From Cinnamomum chago (lineage: Eukaryota; Streptophyta; Magnoliopsida; Laurales; Lauraceae), in contig CP142455.1 in NCBI GenBank assembly GCA_038049695.1, positions 30,355,501 through 30,419,500 of the forward strand: a stretch of 64,000 nucleotides of DNA. The letters run 5' to 3'. The position numbers and the translations under genes are program-made. The notes below the pieces were generated by a model, which saw only the letters and a program-made list of their open reading frames with translations, was not told where the DNA came from and did no database searches. Positions 36,718 to 48,200 of this stretch are shown piece by piece; position 1 is the first letter of the stretch, and each line of letters opens with the position of its first letter.

Positions 36718-37290
36718 GACTCAAGTCTAGCCACATACTTTTACCACAAAATAACAAATAAATAAAGAAAATCTAGTCACATACATGATACAAGCTCGGC
36801 CTTATATTCACCACAAATGTCCACTCGGTGGGCGATCAATCCATGGATAATTATACTTTTTAAGTAGACAATCAGTCAATGCCCTTGCCCAGTTGCCCAC
36901 TTGCCCACCTTAACGAGAAATTGACTTGTGAATGGAGGGAGGGGTTGTCATCATGAGTCGTGACAGTGGCTAGATTTCATCTCACGCTTTCCACACGTTA
37001 TTTAACCGGTGGATGGACCCACCCATGATTTTGATGGTCACTTAATAGTTTTAACTTATGAGGTATATCTTTTGATTTTTTATTTTCTTCTTTTTTTTTT
37101 TCCTACAAGCTTTGGCTTTGGAATAGAAACTATTAGAATTCATTTTACAGCACAAAAAAAAAGTTTGACATGTCAATTGTGGGGTTGTCACCATGACATG
37201 AAAGTTGTTTAGATGGTTTCTCCCTCTTTCCACACGTTATTTATTGTGGGGCCACCATCGGTAGACTCACGATTATGATGGTCTACGCTT

Positions 37291-38486
37291 AGGGCATGTT
37301 TGCATGACAGCCACTCTATGGAAAATCATGGTTGCTGCTTTTCTGCCCATTTGGTGCAATGCCTATGCTTCTCTATGTCAACAAGAGGAAACTCAAGTCG
37401 TTTTCTTTAAATATGTGAAAGTTAATTTGTTACGGAAGAGGTTAATATTTATTTGTCAAAGAAGTGGTCGGAACTGTAGAAATGAAAATTCGCAAAATGT
37501 GAGATTTCTGCATTACAGAAAGATGGAACTGTTTTTTTCTTCCCCAGTCTCTCTGTTTTTTTAATTATGTTGAAAATTTTAACTTGAGCACCCGCACAGC
37601 CCATGTATTCATCCCTCGGCATCATTGTGTGTGAAACAGCTTATTTAATGAATTTTTTTATATGAATTTAGTGTGCTATGTGTCTTTTTGACAGGAATGA
37701 TGGCTTATGGTTTGGCATTTTTAAATGTCATATTTCTTTATAAAGATTTTAAATCTTGACCCAACTAAAAGATTTCAAGCATAAAATAATCGATTTTAGA
37801 ATTCCACTTCTTTTTTTTTTTTGAGAAAATAAAAGTCTCAGAAGAAAAACTCTCTCAATTCTAGTAAATAAACTTGCGCTATTTATGTCATAACGATGTA
37901 ACACTTAGGTGCTAAAGTAGAATATAGATTTCATTTTAACAAAGGTCTCCATAGACTCATGTTGAGTCACATACAACTTCAACAATATATTCACCACAAA
38001 TGTCCATTTGGTGGGGCCATCCATCCATGGATAAATATAATAATTTTAAGATTGATTCTGACCGTGGACTCGGGGTATTCTCATAGCCCAAAATAAAATT
38101 TGAAATGAGAATAGTGAGGTTGTCAGTGAAGGGTTTTTTTTTTTTTTTTTTTTAAGTTTTTTAATGCTATCCTACTCTTTTTAGTTTCCACATGTTATTA
38201 ACTGTGGGGCCCATCAGCAGTGGACCCATGATTCTGATGGTTACATAAAAGTTTTAAGTATCTTTTGCTATTTTATTTTCTCTACGGAGAAAACTCCCGG
38301 AATCCAAACCCAAGATGGATTGCTTTTGATGCCTTATTAAAAAATTTTCAACTAACCACTTATATCAAAATCTCAAGGTGTTAGTACACCATGAATAGTT
38401 TTCAATCATTAGGAAGCCTGAATTATATCCATTGGATCTGCAAAAATAGATCGTGGGAGAATTCTTGCGTTATGCAAACATGTCCT
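37291..38486. other. Segment bounded by inverted AGGRCATGTTTGCAT ends
   Basis: The left end AGGGCATGTTTGCATGAC and the inverted right end AGGACATGTTTGCATAAC are 16/18 identical. It could be a TIR element of about 1.2 kb, but no target duplication is visible, and the segment contains copies of the local repeated blocks, so it may be an older duplication unit. No gene lies inside. Confidence 0.35.
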
Positions 38487-39491
38487 ATTTTATCCCAAGG
38501 ATGTAACAGTTGCATGAAAATTTAGATTTCTTATTGACTAAAGAAGGACCTCCAAATTAAGACCCTAGTTTAACCACATATATATACAAGCAAGCTCAGC
38601 CCTAATGACCACAAATGTGCCCATTCTATGAACCATCTATCCATGGATAAATATATTTTAAAGATTGATTTTGATGGTAAATGGATATCCATTCTCATGC
38701 TACTAGTAGACAATGGAAATGGCACAACGCTAAAAGGAAATTTGACACGTCAATTGTGGTGTTGTCATCATGACATGAAAGTTGTTAGATGTTGCACCCT
38801 CTCCCTCTTTCCGCACGTTATTTACGGTGGGGCCTTCACCGGTGGACTCATGAATCATGATTATGACTTTTTGGTCACTTAATAATAATAATCTTTTTAA
38901 AAAAAAATAATAATAATGGTTTTAAACTTTAAAGTTATCTTTAGACAATGAAATGAAAGGTCTCAGACTCGCAGTCAAGATCCAAAAACACGCCTTTCTT
39001 TACTATACTCGAATTACACTAAAAAAAAAATGAAAAAGAAAAAAGTGAAGGGAAATCGATTCAGAGTGTTTTATTTGGTACTTAACAATCAGGAGCATTC
39101 ATGCAGAAATTAAGGACATTGTCACTACTCCTACTAATTTAATTAAAAAAATAAATAAAAAGAAGCCGCTACTTGAAAAATTAATTTATTAAAAAAAAAG
39201 AAATTGATTTCATTGGTGATTTTGTATATCAACTGTGTTGATTATTTTATACAGTGATTGGCCAGATCAAAGGACAAAGGGTTTGCATCTTTTGCAAAAT
39301 TTGATGCATAAGGACACTAGCTAATGACAATCGATCACCCAGAATTTTGTTGATTGAGTGATTTATTTAATAACATTAAGGGTCATGCATTTGCAATGAG
39401 GCCCACCAACTGTTGTATACGGAGGTAGGAGGGTGTTTATTCGATGAAATCAGCACATGTTCTTTTCCATTGTTTTTTCTTATCTCTCTTC

Positions 39492-39499
39492 TATAAATA
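39492..39499 (+). promoter_or_regulatory. TATA box of the receptor-like protein gene
   Basis: TATAAATA lies 83-90 bp before the start codon of the 978-codon gene, in a suitable position for a core promoter with a leader of about 55-60 nt. No other gene starts nearby. Confidence 0.65.
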
Positions 39500-39581
39500 C
39501 CAAGTGATTCTTCTCCTTAAATCTCATCACCTCATCAGTGTTGCTTGAAACCTATACCCATACCATCTGAGAGCACTACTG

Positions 39582-42518
39582 ATGGATCACCTCAACTCCT
39601 TCCCTTTTACTAAAACTTCATGTTGTTTCCTCCTCTCTCTTCTTGCCTTTTCACTGCAGCTGCTTATGCTCTTTGAAACCACGCTCTCCTTTTCATTCAT
39701 TGGGAGTCACAGCAGTTCCTCATCAAACTGCCTTCATCACGAGAAGTTTGCCTTGCTTCAACTCAAGCATGGCTTTTTTATAGATCGTGGCTACCATAAC
39801 TCTTCTTCAAAGCTCGATTCTTGGAATCCAGCCACCGATTGTTGCTCTTGGGAAGGCATCACGTGCAACGAGGCTATGGGTCACGTGATTGGACTTGATC
39901 TTTGGGAGCCTAGGGTTTCGATTGAAGGTCAAATAGACTCTAGCCTCTTCAACCTTCGCAGCCTCCAAAAGCTCAACCTTTCCCAGAACTATTTCTATCC
40001 TCACCCAATACCCTTTGGGCTTGGCCACCTCACCAATTTGACCCATTTAGACCTCTCATATTCAAGTTTTACTGGCCAAATCCCGTTGGAAATATCAAGA
40101 TTGACCAAGCTCGTTTCCTTGGGTCTCTCTTCACGCTACCTAAAGCTCAAAAACTCAAACCTGACAACACTCATTGGAAACTTATCCAGCCTCCAAGAAC
40201 TCTCTCTTGACTATGTAAACATCTTGGAAGAGCATGGTGGCAAGTGGGGCCAAGACTTATCCACCACACTACCTAATCTTCATAGGTTGAGCTTACGTGG
40301 TTGTGGTCTTCAAGGACCTATTGATCCGTCTCTTTTACAGATTCCTTCACTTTCTCAACTCTCATTGGATAGAAACAATCTCTCCATTGTTGTACCTGAT
40401 TTCTTGGGTGACTCCTCTATTTTGACATCTCTCACCTTTAGTGGTTGTGGTTTGTATGGAAAAGTTCTTGAGAGTATTTTCTTGATACCAAATCTAGAGA
40501 AACTTGACATTTCAGACAATCCACATCTCATCATTGATTTTTCAGAATTTCCTCAAAATGAAGCTTTGCAAAACTTGCACATGGGAAACACTAGCATTCA
40601 AAAGAAACTGTTGGATTCCATCTTTAATCTAAAATTCCTAAAGGAATTATCACTTCGAGATTCTAATTTCTCTGGCCCTTTACCTTCTTCAATTGCAAAC
40701 CTAACGCAACTAGAATATTTAGATCTTTCATCAAATAATTTCAGCGGCACAATTCCAAGCTCAATCTTTGAGCTTACACATCTAGAGGTTCTTTCACTCT
40801 CTAACAACTACTTTTCGGGCATTATAGGACTACATATATTTCAAAAGTTGAAGAACCTCTCAAGCCTAGCTCTTTCAGACAATAAATTGTCTTTCATCAA
40901 TAGTAATGGTAGTTCTCATCTCTTCTCCTCATTCCAAATTCAGATTTTGAGACTACGATCATGCAACATCAGTGAATTTCCAAACATCCTTCAAAATCTC
41001 AATCAACTGCTTCTTTTGGATCTCTGGAACAACAAAATCCATGGTGAAATACCCACATGGATTTGGGAGGTGGGAAATGGGAGTTTGTTCAATCTTAATC
41101 TTTCTAACAACTTGTTGGAGAGTTTGGAGCATCCGCTGCCTAAATCTTCATTAAATAGTTTACGGTATGTGGACCTTCATTCTAACAGATTGCAAGGGTC
41201 ACTCCCAATCATGCCAAATCAAGTCTATTTTCATGACTATTCAAATAACAATTTCTCATCCATCATTCCAGCTACTATAAACTTCACCTCCACTCGACAC
41301 TTTTCTCTTTTAGGTAATAATGTCAGTGGAGAGATTCCTTCATCAATTTGTAAAGCACACCTTCTTGTAGTCCTTGATCTGTCTAAAAACAATTTTACCG
41401 GAAACATTCCTACTTGTCTTGGTGAGCTTGGCAATTCCCTCAAGATTTTGAATTTGCAAGGAAATGCTTTTCAGGGCACCGTGCCTGACACATTTAAAAA
41501 AGAATGCATTCTAAGGACGCTTGATCTTGATAGCAATGAACTAGAAGGGCCAATACCGAAGTCATTAGCCAATTGCAAAACACTGGAGGTTATAGACCTT
41601 GGTAACAATCGTCTAAATGATACCTTCCCATTTTGGTTAGAAAATCTATCCAATTTGCGTATTTTGATCTTGCGATCCAACAAATTCCATGGTCCCATTG
41701 CCCAATCCAATACTGATCAGCCCATGTTCCCATTTTTACAAATCTTTGACCTTTCTTCCAATTTCTTTATGGGTGTGGTTCCCCAAGATTTTTTCTTGAA
41801 TTGGAAAGTGATGATAGGAGAAGATGGTTCAAGCTTGAGTTCCAATGATAAAATCGTCAGGTACCAATTAAGTTATGGACCCTACTATCAAGATTCAGTG
41901 AGAATAACAATAAAGGGGCAATACAGGGAGGTGGTTAAGATCTTGACTGAATTGGTCTATGTGGATCTTTCAAACAATAGATTTCAAGGTAAGATCCCTG
42001 ATTCAATAGCGAATCTCAAGTTACTGCGTGAGCTCAACTTCTCACAAAATGACTTCATCGGCCCAATTCCAGCATCTTTGGAAAGCTTAACGGTGCTAGA
42101 GTCGTTAGATCTTTCAAGAAACTATTTATCAGGGACAATACCTTTGGAATTGACAAAGCTTACATTTCTTGAATTCTTGGACCTCTCACAAAATCTCCTC
42201 CACGGAAGCATACCACAAAGCCAACAATTCCTCACATTTACCAATAGTTCCTTCCTAGGGAATAATGATTTATGTGGATCACCATTATCAAGAAAGTGTG
42301 AAGATATTGGGTCTACACCACAATCGATCTTCAATAGTTCTGGTTTGGATGGAGACAGAGAAATTGATTGGGAATTCATGTGGATAGGATTTGGAGTTGG
42401 AGTTGGATTTGGACTTGGAGTAGTTTTTTGGACTTTAGCACTTTGGATGAAAGGAAGTAGAAAATACATAAAACTCATTGATAGAATGTTTGTATCAATT
42501 GTACATCGATATCAATGA
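39582..42518 (+). CDS. LRR receptor-like protein (RLP, Cf/Ve-like)
   Basis: This is an intact single exon of 978 codons. RLPs are plasma-membrane receptors without a kinase; family members such as tomato Cf-9 and Ve1 sense extracellular signals and act with SOBIR1/BAK1-type kinases. Seen in order: hydrophobic signal peptide (about 1-38), the N-terminal cap with LDSWNPATDCCSWEGITC (about 78-95), extracellular LRRs with the plant LxxLxLxxNxxxGxIP pattern, a non-LRR island (about 739-785), four further LRRs, NNDLCGSPLSRKC cap, acidic juxtamembrane DGDREIDWE, one membrane span with GVGVGFGLG (about 930-956), and a basic tail of about 22 residues without a kinase. The length fits the family. The start is chosen because the signal peptide follows it at once and a TATA box lies 83 bp upstream. 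It has no stops or frameshifts. A broken paralogue lies at 53521. Its ligand cannot be inferred. Confidence 0.95.
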   Translation: MDHLNSFPFTKTSCCFLLSLLAFSLQLLMLFETTLSFSFIGSHSSSSSNCLHHEKFALLQLKHGFFIDRGYHNSSSKLDSWNPATDCCSWEGITCNEAMGHVIGLDLWEPRVSIEGQIDSSLFNLRSLQKLNLSQNYFYPHPIPFGLGHLTNLTHLDLSYSSFTGQIPLEISRLTKLVSLGLSSRYLKLKNSNLTTLIGNLSSLQELSLDYVNILEEHGGKWGQDLSTTLPNLHRLSLRGCGLQGPIDPSLLQIPSLSQLSLDRNNLSIVVPDFLGDSSILTSLTFSGCGLYGKVLESIFLIPNLEKLDISDNPHLIIDFSEFPQNEALQNLHMGNTSIQKKLLDSIFNLKFLKELSLRDSNFSGPLPSSIANLTQLEYLDLSSNNFSGTIPSSIFELTHLEVLSLSNNYFSGIIGLHIFQKLKNLSSLALSDNKLSFINSNGSSHLFSSFQIQILRLRSCNISEFPNILQNLNQLLLLDLWNNKIHGEIPTWIWEVGNGSLFNLNLSNNLLESLEHPLPKSSLNSLRYVDLHSNRLQGSLPIMPNQVYFHDYSNNNFSSIIPATINFTSTRHFSLLGNNVSGEIPSSICKAHLLVVLDLSKNNFTGNIPTCLGELGNSLKILNLQGNAFQGTVPDTFKKECILRTLDLDSNELEGPIPKSLANCKTLEVIDLGNNRLNDTFPFWLENLSNLRILILRSNKFHGPIAQSNTDQPMFPFLQIFDLSSNFFMGVVPQDFFLNWKVMIGEDGSSLSSNDKIVRYQLSYGPYYQDSVRITIKGQYREVVKILTELVYVDLSNNRFQGKIPDSIANLKLLRELNFSQNDFIGPIPASLESLTVLESLDLSRNYLSGTIPLELTKLTFLEFLDLSQNLLHGSIPQSQQFLTFTNSSFLGNNDLCGSPLSRKCEDIGSTPQSIFNSSGLDGDREIDWEFMWIGFGVGVGFGLGVVFWTLALWMKGSRKYIKLIDRMFVSIVHRYQ

Positions 42519-42710
42519 TGAGATAATCAATGGAGAAGAAAGCATGAAATAAAGATAATGAAGTTGCAGTAGATAGAAGGAATAGAATCAACTCATGGAT
42601 GGCTGTCTTTTATGTATAACAACATGAAATTATGAAATAAGTGTAATCAATGCTTTTGTAGTTTATTCTATATGTATTGTGAGTATGGAAAGTTGATTAT
42701 ATTAAAAGTT

Positions 42711-42716
42711 AATAAA
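42711..42716 (+). terminator. Possible polyadenylation signal of the RLP gene
   Basis: AATAAA lies about 190 bp after the stop codon, in a T-rich 3' region with TGTAT-like elements upstream. An alternative aaataaag is at 42547-42554. Plant signals are loose, so this is tentative. Confidence 0.35.
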
Positions 42717-42831
42717 AATAGCTTAATTTTATTTCAACCGCAAGAACAGGAGTAAACTCATCAACTTAATTCCATGATGTGTTTCCTTGGTGAAAGGTAG
42801 GCAATGCCACTTTTATTTTTTTATTTTCTTT

Positions 42832-43084
42832 CACTACAAAAAGGTAATATTTAGCTGCGAACGGGTGGAGCTTTAGCAACAATTTGTTTTTTTTTTTTTT
42901 CCAAAGCTAAATGTAAAAAATAGAGGTGTTTTTTTTTCACCACTATTGTCACAAGTCTAGACGGTATGAAACCAGGCATTAACGACAGTTTTTGCAGCAG
43001 AAGAAAATTCCCATTGTAAAAAATTAATCTTTAGTGGCGAAAAAAGCCACTGCTAAAGGTTGTTTCACCCACCAGTAATGTCGC
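42832..43084. mobile_element. CACTA-like terminal fragment
   Basis: CACTACAAAAAGGTAATATT at 42832 is the typical end of En/Spm (CACTA) elements, followed by subterminal repeats of the type agctgcgaacgg, tagtggcgaaaaaagccact and ctgctaaagg, several inverted to one another. The copia element is inserted at 43085. Beyond it, at 53096-53135, a short ttttagcatttataatttt may continue the element, but the opposite CACTA end (TTTTTGTAGTG) was not found. Confidence 0.55.
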
Positions 43085-43279
43085 TGTTATAAAAAAGAGA
43101 GAGACCAAGAGAGAATATTAGAGGGAGGAGAGAGAGTTTTCTATTATCTCATTATGTGTTACAAATACAAAGGTAAAGATGCCTATTTATAGGCAAAGTA
43201 ACCCCACAAAAGAGGAAACCTAAATGTAACCCTAACTCATCTCAAGTGGGCATCCACCCAAGATCCATATCTTATAACA
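43085..43279 (-). repeat. 3' LTR of the copia element
   Basis: It runs TGTTATAAAAAAGAG to ATCTTATAACA on the plus strand, with ends that are inverted TGTTATAA repeats. The minus-strand copy holds a CTATAAATAGGC motif near 43180-43192 that fits a TATA box. Confidence 0.93.
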
Positions 43280-43290
43280 CTCCCCCTTGG
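43280..43290 (-). promoter_or_regulatory. Polypurine tract of the copia element
   Basis: The minus strand reads CCAAGGGGGAG directly before the 3' LTR start TGTTATAAG. This is the expected place for the plus-strand primer. Confidence 0.85.
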
Positions 43291-45295
43291 ATGACCACCA
43301 TTCAATGATAGTTGCCTCATTAAAAACCTTGTTAAGGAAAACCCAGTGGGAAAAAAAACCAAAGCAAAGGGAAAAAGAGTACAACATTCTTCAAGATCAT
43401 TGAACTGGTGTTGGACGTGCATAATGTTGTCTCGTTAAAACCTTAACTAGGAAAACCCAATGGGATAAAACCTAGAGAAGGAAAAAGAGTATAGTGTACA
43501 AATGCCCACGGGCAGCATACTTCAAGATGCTCCCTGATAAACAACTCCCCCTGATGATAGCAACCATTTACATAGTTTGATGATGAACTTTACGCATGCC
43601 AATCTCATATACAAACTTCTTGAATATTGATTTTGGCAAAAATTTGGTAAACAGGTCAGCCAGATTGGCACTCAAACGAACTTACTTGACTTCAATTTCA
43701 TTGTTCTTCTGAAGTTCATGAGTGAAGAAGAACTTCGGTGCTATATGTTTAGTCTTGTCTCCTTTAATGAAACCTTCTCGAATCTGTCTTATACATGCTT
43801 TATTATCTTCATAGATAATATTTGGGATACTTGCAATAGAAGGTAATTGACAAGAACTACGAACATGCTGAATCAAAGATTTTAGCCATACACATTCCCT
43901 ACTGGCTTCATAAAGAACCAAAATGTCAGCATGGTTGGAGGAAGTAACTACCAAAGTCTTTTTAGTAGAACGCCAAGAAATGAGGCATTACGATTTAGAA
44001 ACACATAACCTGTCTGTGATCGACCCTTATGAGGATCAGAGAGATAACCTGTATTTGCATATCCTACAAAACTGGAATCTTTATGAACGTACGCATAAAA
44101 TATTTCCAAATCAGTTGTTCCACGTAGATATCGTAGGATGTGTTTAATACCAATCCAGTGCCTTTGAGTTGGTGCAGAGCTATACCTGGCAAGTAGATTC
44201 ACAGAAAATACAATATCTGGTCTAGTACATTGTGCCAAGTACATCAAGGCTCCAATAGCACTTAAGTATGGTACTTCGGGACCTAATACCTTTTCATTTT
44301 CCTCGATAGGACGGTATGGATCTTTCTTTATATCAAGAGACCGAACAACCATAGGGGTGCTTAATGGATGTGCCTTGTCCATACCAAATCGTTTTAAAAC
44401 CTACTTAATATAATTAGATTGATGGACCGACATCCCATTAGAATTTCTCTCGATTTGCAATCCGAGAAAGAATCTCGTTTTTCCAAGCTCTTTCATTTCA
44501 AATTCTTTCTTTAAATAATTAGTAGTTTCTTCAAGCTCTTCTGGAGTCCCTATCAAATTTATATCATCCACATAAACTGCTAATATTGCAAATCCCTTCA
44601 AGAATTTCTTTATAAATAGAAACGGGCAAATGAGATCATTTTCATCCCCCTTTTTAGACAAGTATTCACTAAGACGATCGTACCACATTCTTCCGGATGG
44701 CTTCAGGCTGTACAATGATCGCCTTAATTGAATTGAGTACGTACTCCTTGGCTTTGCTTCAGGCAAAGGAAATCCTTCTGGAATTTTCATGTGAAATTCT
44801 GTATCTAAGTCTCCATATAAGTAAGCAGTTACAACATCCATGAATCTCATTTCTAGATTTTGAGAAACTGTTAAACTTATCAAATATCTGAATGTCGTTA
44901 TATCCATAACATGGGAGTATGTTTCCTCATAATCAATCATTGTGCCACTAATTGTGCCTTATATCTGGTAATCTCAATCAGCTCATTCCTTTTTCTTACA
45001 AACACCCACTTGTAACCTACGGGGTTAACATCTTTTGGGGTTTGTACTATAGGTCCGGACACACCACGTTTGTTGAGAGACTTTAACTCTGTTTTGATGG
45101 CACTTTTCCATTGTGGGCAATCCTTTCTTTGTCGATATTCATTTATAGAAAGTGGTTCTGTGTCCCAATCATCATCATCATTTTCCTTTGATATTTGTGT
45201 AGCTACTGCATATGCAAATGCGTCATCGATGATAATCTCATTTCTTTTCCATCTCTTTCTTGAATAATTGTAAAGTATAGAGATCTCTTCATTTT

Positions 45296-48200
45296 CCAAC
45301 TAAGCCTATGTTGGGGTATCCTTGACATAGCCGGTCCCAAGCCCGGACAAAGGAGGAGGGTTGTGCGTTACGTAGCCGACAGCCAGCACAATACTCAATC
45401 GGATTTCTTTATGGATTTGAGACTTAATGAAATTTCGTGGGGGCGTCCCCTACTTAGCGACGCACTGTAGGGTTCGAGTACAGTGATAAGTGAGCAAGGA
45501 CCGCTGCATCGGCGCCCTAGTATAGTGCTAAATAGGCAAGGGTCCTCACACTTGGGACGAGTGTGGGGGGTAAGGAAGCTAATCCAAAATAGAAGGCTGA
45601 GATTAGGTACGTGAAACATTGGGAGCCTAACTGGGAAAGTTATGGAAGTGGTGGATACAATGGAAAGGAGACGAATCGCAATTGCTTGCTTGTAAGAGAT
45701 AAGGTGGGTGAGACAGAAAGCTAAAGAGATTGAGAGGATTGGGTATAAGTTATGATGTATGGGACTTAATAGATCGAGGAATTGGGTCGTCATAGTGGTA
45801 AGCAAGGACTTAAAGGAAGATATAGTTAATGTAAAGTGCTGTGGAGATAGGATTATTGCAATTAAGTTAGTGTTAGGAGAAGAGATAATGAACGTAATTA
45901 GTGCTTATGCCCCCAGGTGGGCTTAGGAGATGGACAGAAGGAGAACTTTTGGAAAGACTTGGAAGGAGTGCTACTAGAGATACCCCAAGGCAAGATGGTC
46001 TTCATAGGAGGAGATTTGAACGGTCATGTAGGACGCGACGTAGATGGATATATAGGAGTACACGGGGGACATTGATACCGTAATAGAAATGAAGAAGGGA
46101 AGGATATTTTGGAGTTTTCAGTGGCTTATGATCTCATGGTAACTAACACCTTTTTTTAGGAAGAGAGATGAGCATTTGGTGACTTATAAGAGTGGCTCCT
46201 CAAGGACACCGATCGACTTCTTCTTAACTAGGAAAAGAGACCGCTTAGCTTGTAAAGATTGTAAGGTTATACCGGGGGAGAGCTTGACTTCCCAACATAG
46301 GTTGTTGATCATAGATGTGCAGCTACAAAGGTGGACTAGAAAAAAGAAGTTGTATAAATGCTCAAGGACTAAATGGTGGAACTTGAAAGGTGATAAGCAA
46401 CTATCATTAAGGGAAAAAGTACTAGAGGAAGACGTTTGGGCGGTAAATGAGAGTGCAAATAATTTGTGGGATAAGGTAGCAGAGTGTATTAGGAGGGTAG
46501 GGAAAGAAGTCTTACGAGAATCCAAAGGGGGTGCTCCGGCACTGAAAGAGGCATGGTGGTGGAGCAAGGCCGTCCAAGGCAAGATAAGAGTTAAAAGAGA
46601 GTGCTTTAAAACTTGGCAAAAGGATCGAAATGAAGCGAACTTAGAGAGGTATAAATAAACAAAAAGAGAAACCAAAAAGGCAGTTAGTGAAGCCAAGGCA
46701 AAGACATTTGAGGAGCTATATAGGTGACTTGACACTAAGGAAGGCGAAAGAGAGATATTCAAGCTTGCCAAAGCCAGAGATAGGCGGACCAAGGACTTAA
46801 ACCAAGTTAAATGCATTAAGTATGAGGATGAAAATGTATTAGTAAAGGATGAGAAGATAAAGGAGTGTTAAAAAAGCTACTTTTACAAGTTATTTAACGA
46901 TAGCAGTAATAGTGACATACAATTGGGGCAACTTACCATTTCTAGGGAAGAATCGAATCATATGTTCTATAGGAGAATTAGTAGGGAAGAAGTTAAAGAA
47001 GTATTGAAAAGGATGAAGAATGGGAAAGCGGTTGGGCTAGATGGTATCCCTATGGAGGTTTGGAGATGCTTGGGGGAGGATGGCATAAGTTGGTTGACAA
47101 AGCTTTTTAATGTAGTGCTAAAGAGCAAGAAGATGCCTGATGCATGGAGGAAAATTATTCTTATACCCATATACAAGAACAAAAAAGATATTTAGAACTG
47201 TGCGAACTACCGCGGGATTATATTGATGAGCCATACAATGAAATTATGGGAGAGAGTTACTGATCGAGAGAAGACTACGAAGAACAACAAATCTTTTTGG
47301 AGAATCAATTTGGTTTCATGCCTGGGAGATCAACCATGGAGGCTATCTTTCTCCTGAGAAGGTTAATGGAACAGTATAGAGAAGGTCAGAGAGATTTACA
47401 TATGGTGTTCATTGACTTGGAGAAGGCCTATGATCGGATTCCTAGGGAGATTCTATGGAGAGTACTGGAAAAGAAAAGAGTGTGTGTCGCATATATTGAG
47501 GCGATAAAGGATATGTATAATAGAGCCGTGACATCTATAAGAACGACTAGCGGAGAGACTAAAGAGTTTCCTATCACAATTGGTTTACACCAAGGCTCAA
47601 CGTTAAGCCCGTACTTGTTTGCCCTAGTTATGGATGAGATTACAAGACATATTCAGGATGAGGTGCCGTGGTGTATGCTATTTGCAGATTACATTATTTT
47701 AGTGGATGGGACGAGAGAAGGAGTGAATGCTAAACTAGAATTGTGGCGGAAAATGTTAGAAACAAAAGGGTTTAGGCTAAGTTAATGCAAGACGAAATAT
47801 ATGGAATGCAAGTTTAGTCAAAGTAGGACACCTGGTAACTTAGAAGTAAGTTTGGGCACACAAAAGATTGTAGAGAAAGAAAACTTTAGGTACCTTAGAT
47901 CTATGGTGCAACAAGATGGAGAGATTGATACTGATGTAAGTCACAGGATTCAGGCAGGGTGGACCAAATGGAGGAGTGCTTCGGGGGTCTTGTGTGATCG
48001 GAAAGTCCCCCTCAAGGTTAAAGGAAAGTATTATAAGGTGGCGGTACATCCAGCGTTGTTATATGGATCAGAGTGTTGGGCAGTAAAGCATAATCATGTT
48101 AAGAAGATGGAAGTTGCGGAGATGAGAATGCTAAGATGGATGTACGGGATCACAAGGAGAGATAGGATTAGGAACGAGGAGATTAGGGGCAAAGTAGGAA

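Larger units (their letters stand above)
32990..38950. repeat. Five dispersed copies of a 100-150-bp block upstream of the RLP gene
   Basis: Copies at about 33015-33150, 36975-37080, 37215-37290, 38185-38290 and 38795-38945 share the order: ctttcca, cacgttattta, ggtggggcc or ggtcccatc, atcggtggac, catgattctgatggtca, then ttaatagttttaac and tatctttt. A second block (caccacaaatgtcc, then atccatggataa) occurs at about 36810, 37990 and 38608. The 6 kb before the receptor-like gene therefore look like a set of old duplications of one ancestral segment. Confidence 0.65.

Noticed and set aside
46184-46816. Minus-strand frame of 210 codons
   Set aside because: Antisense to the LINE coding region; a Leu/Ser-rich shadow product.
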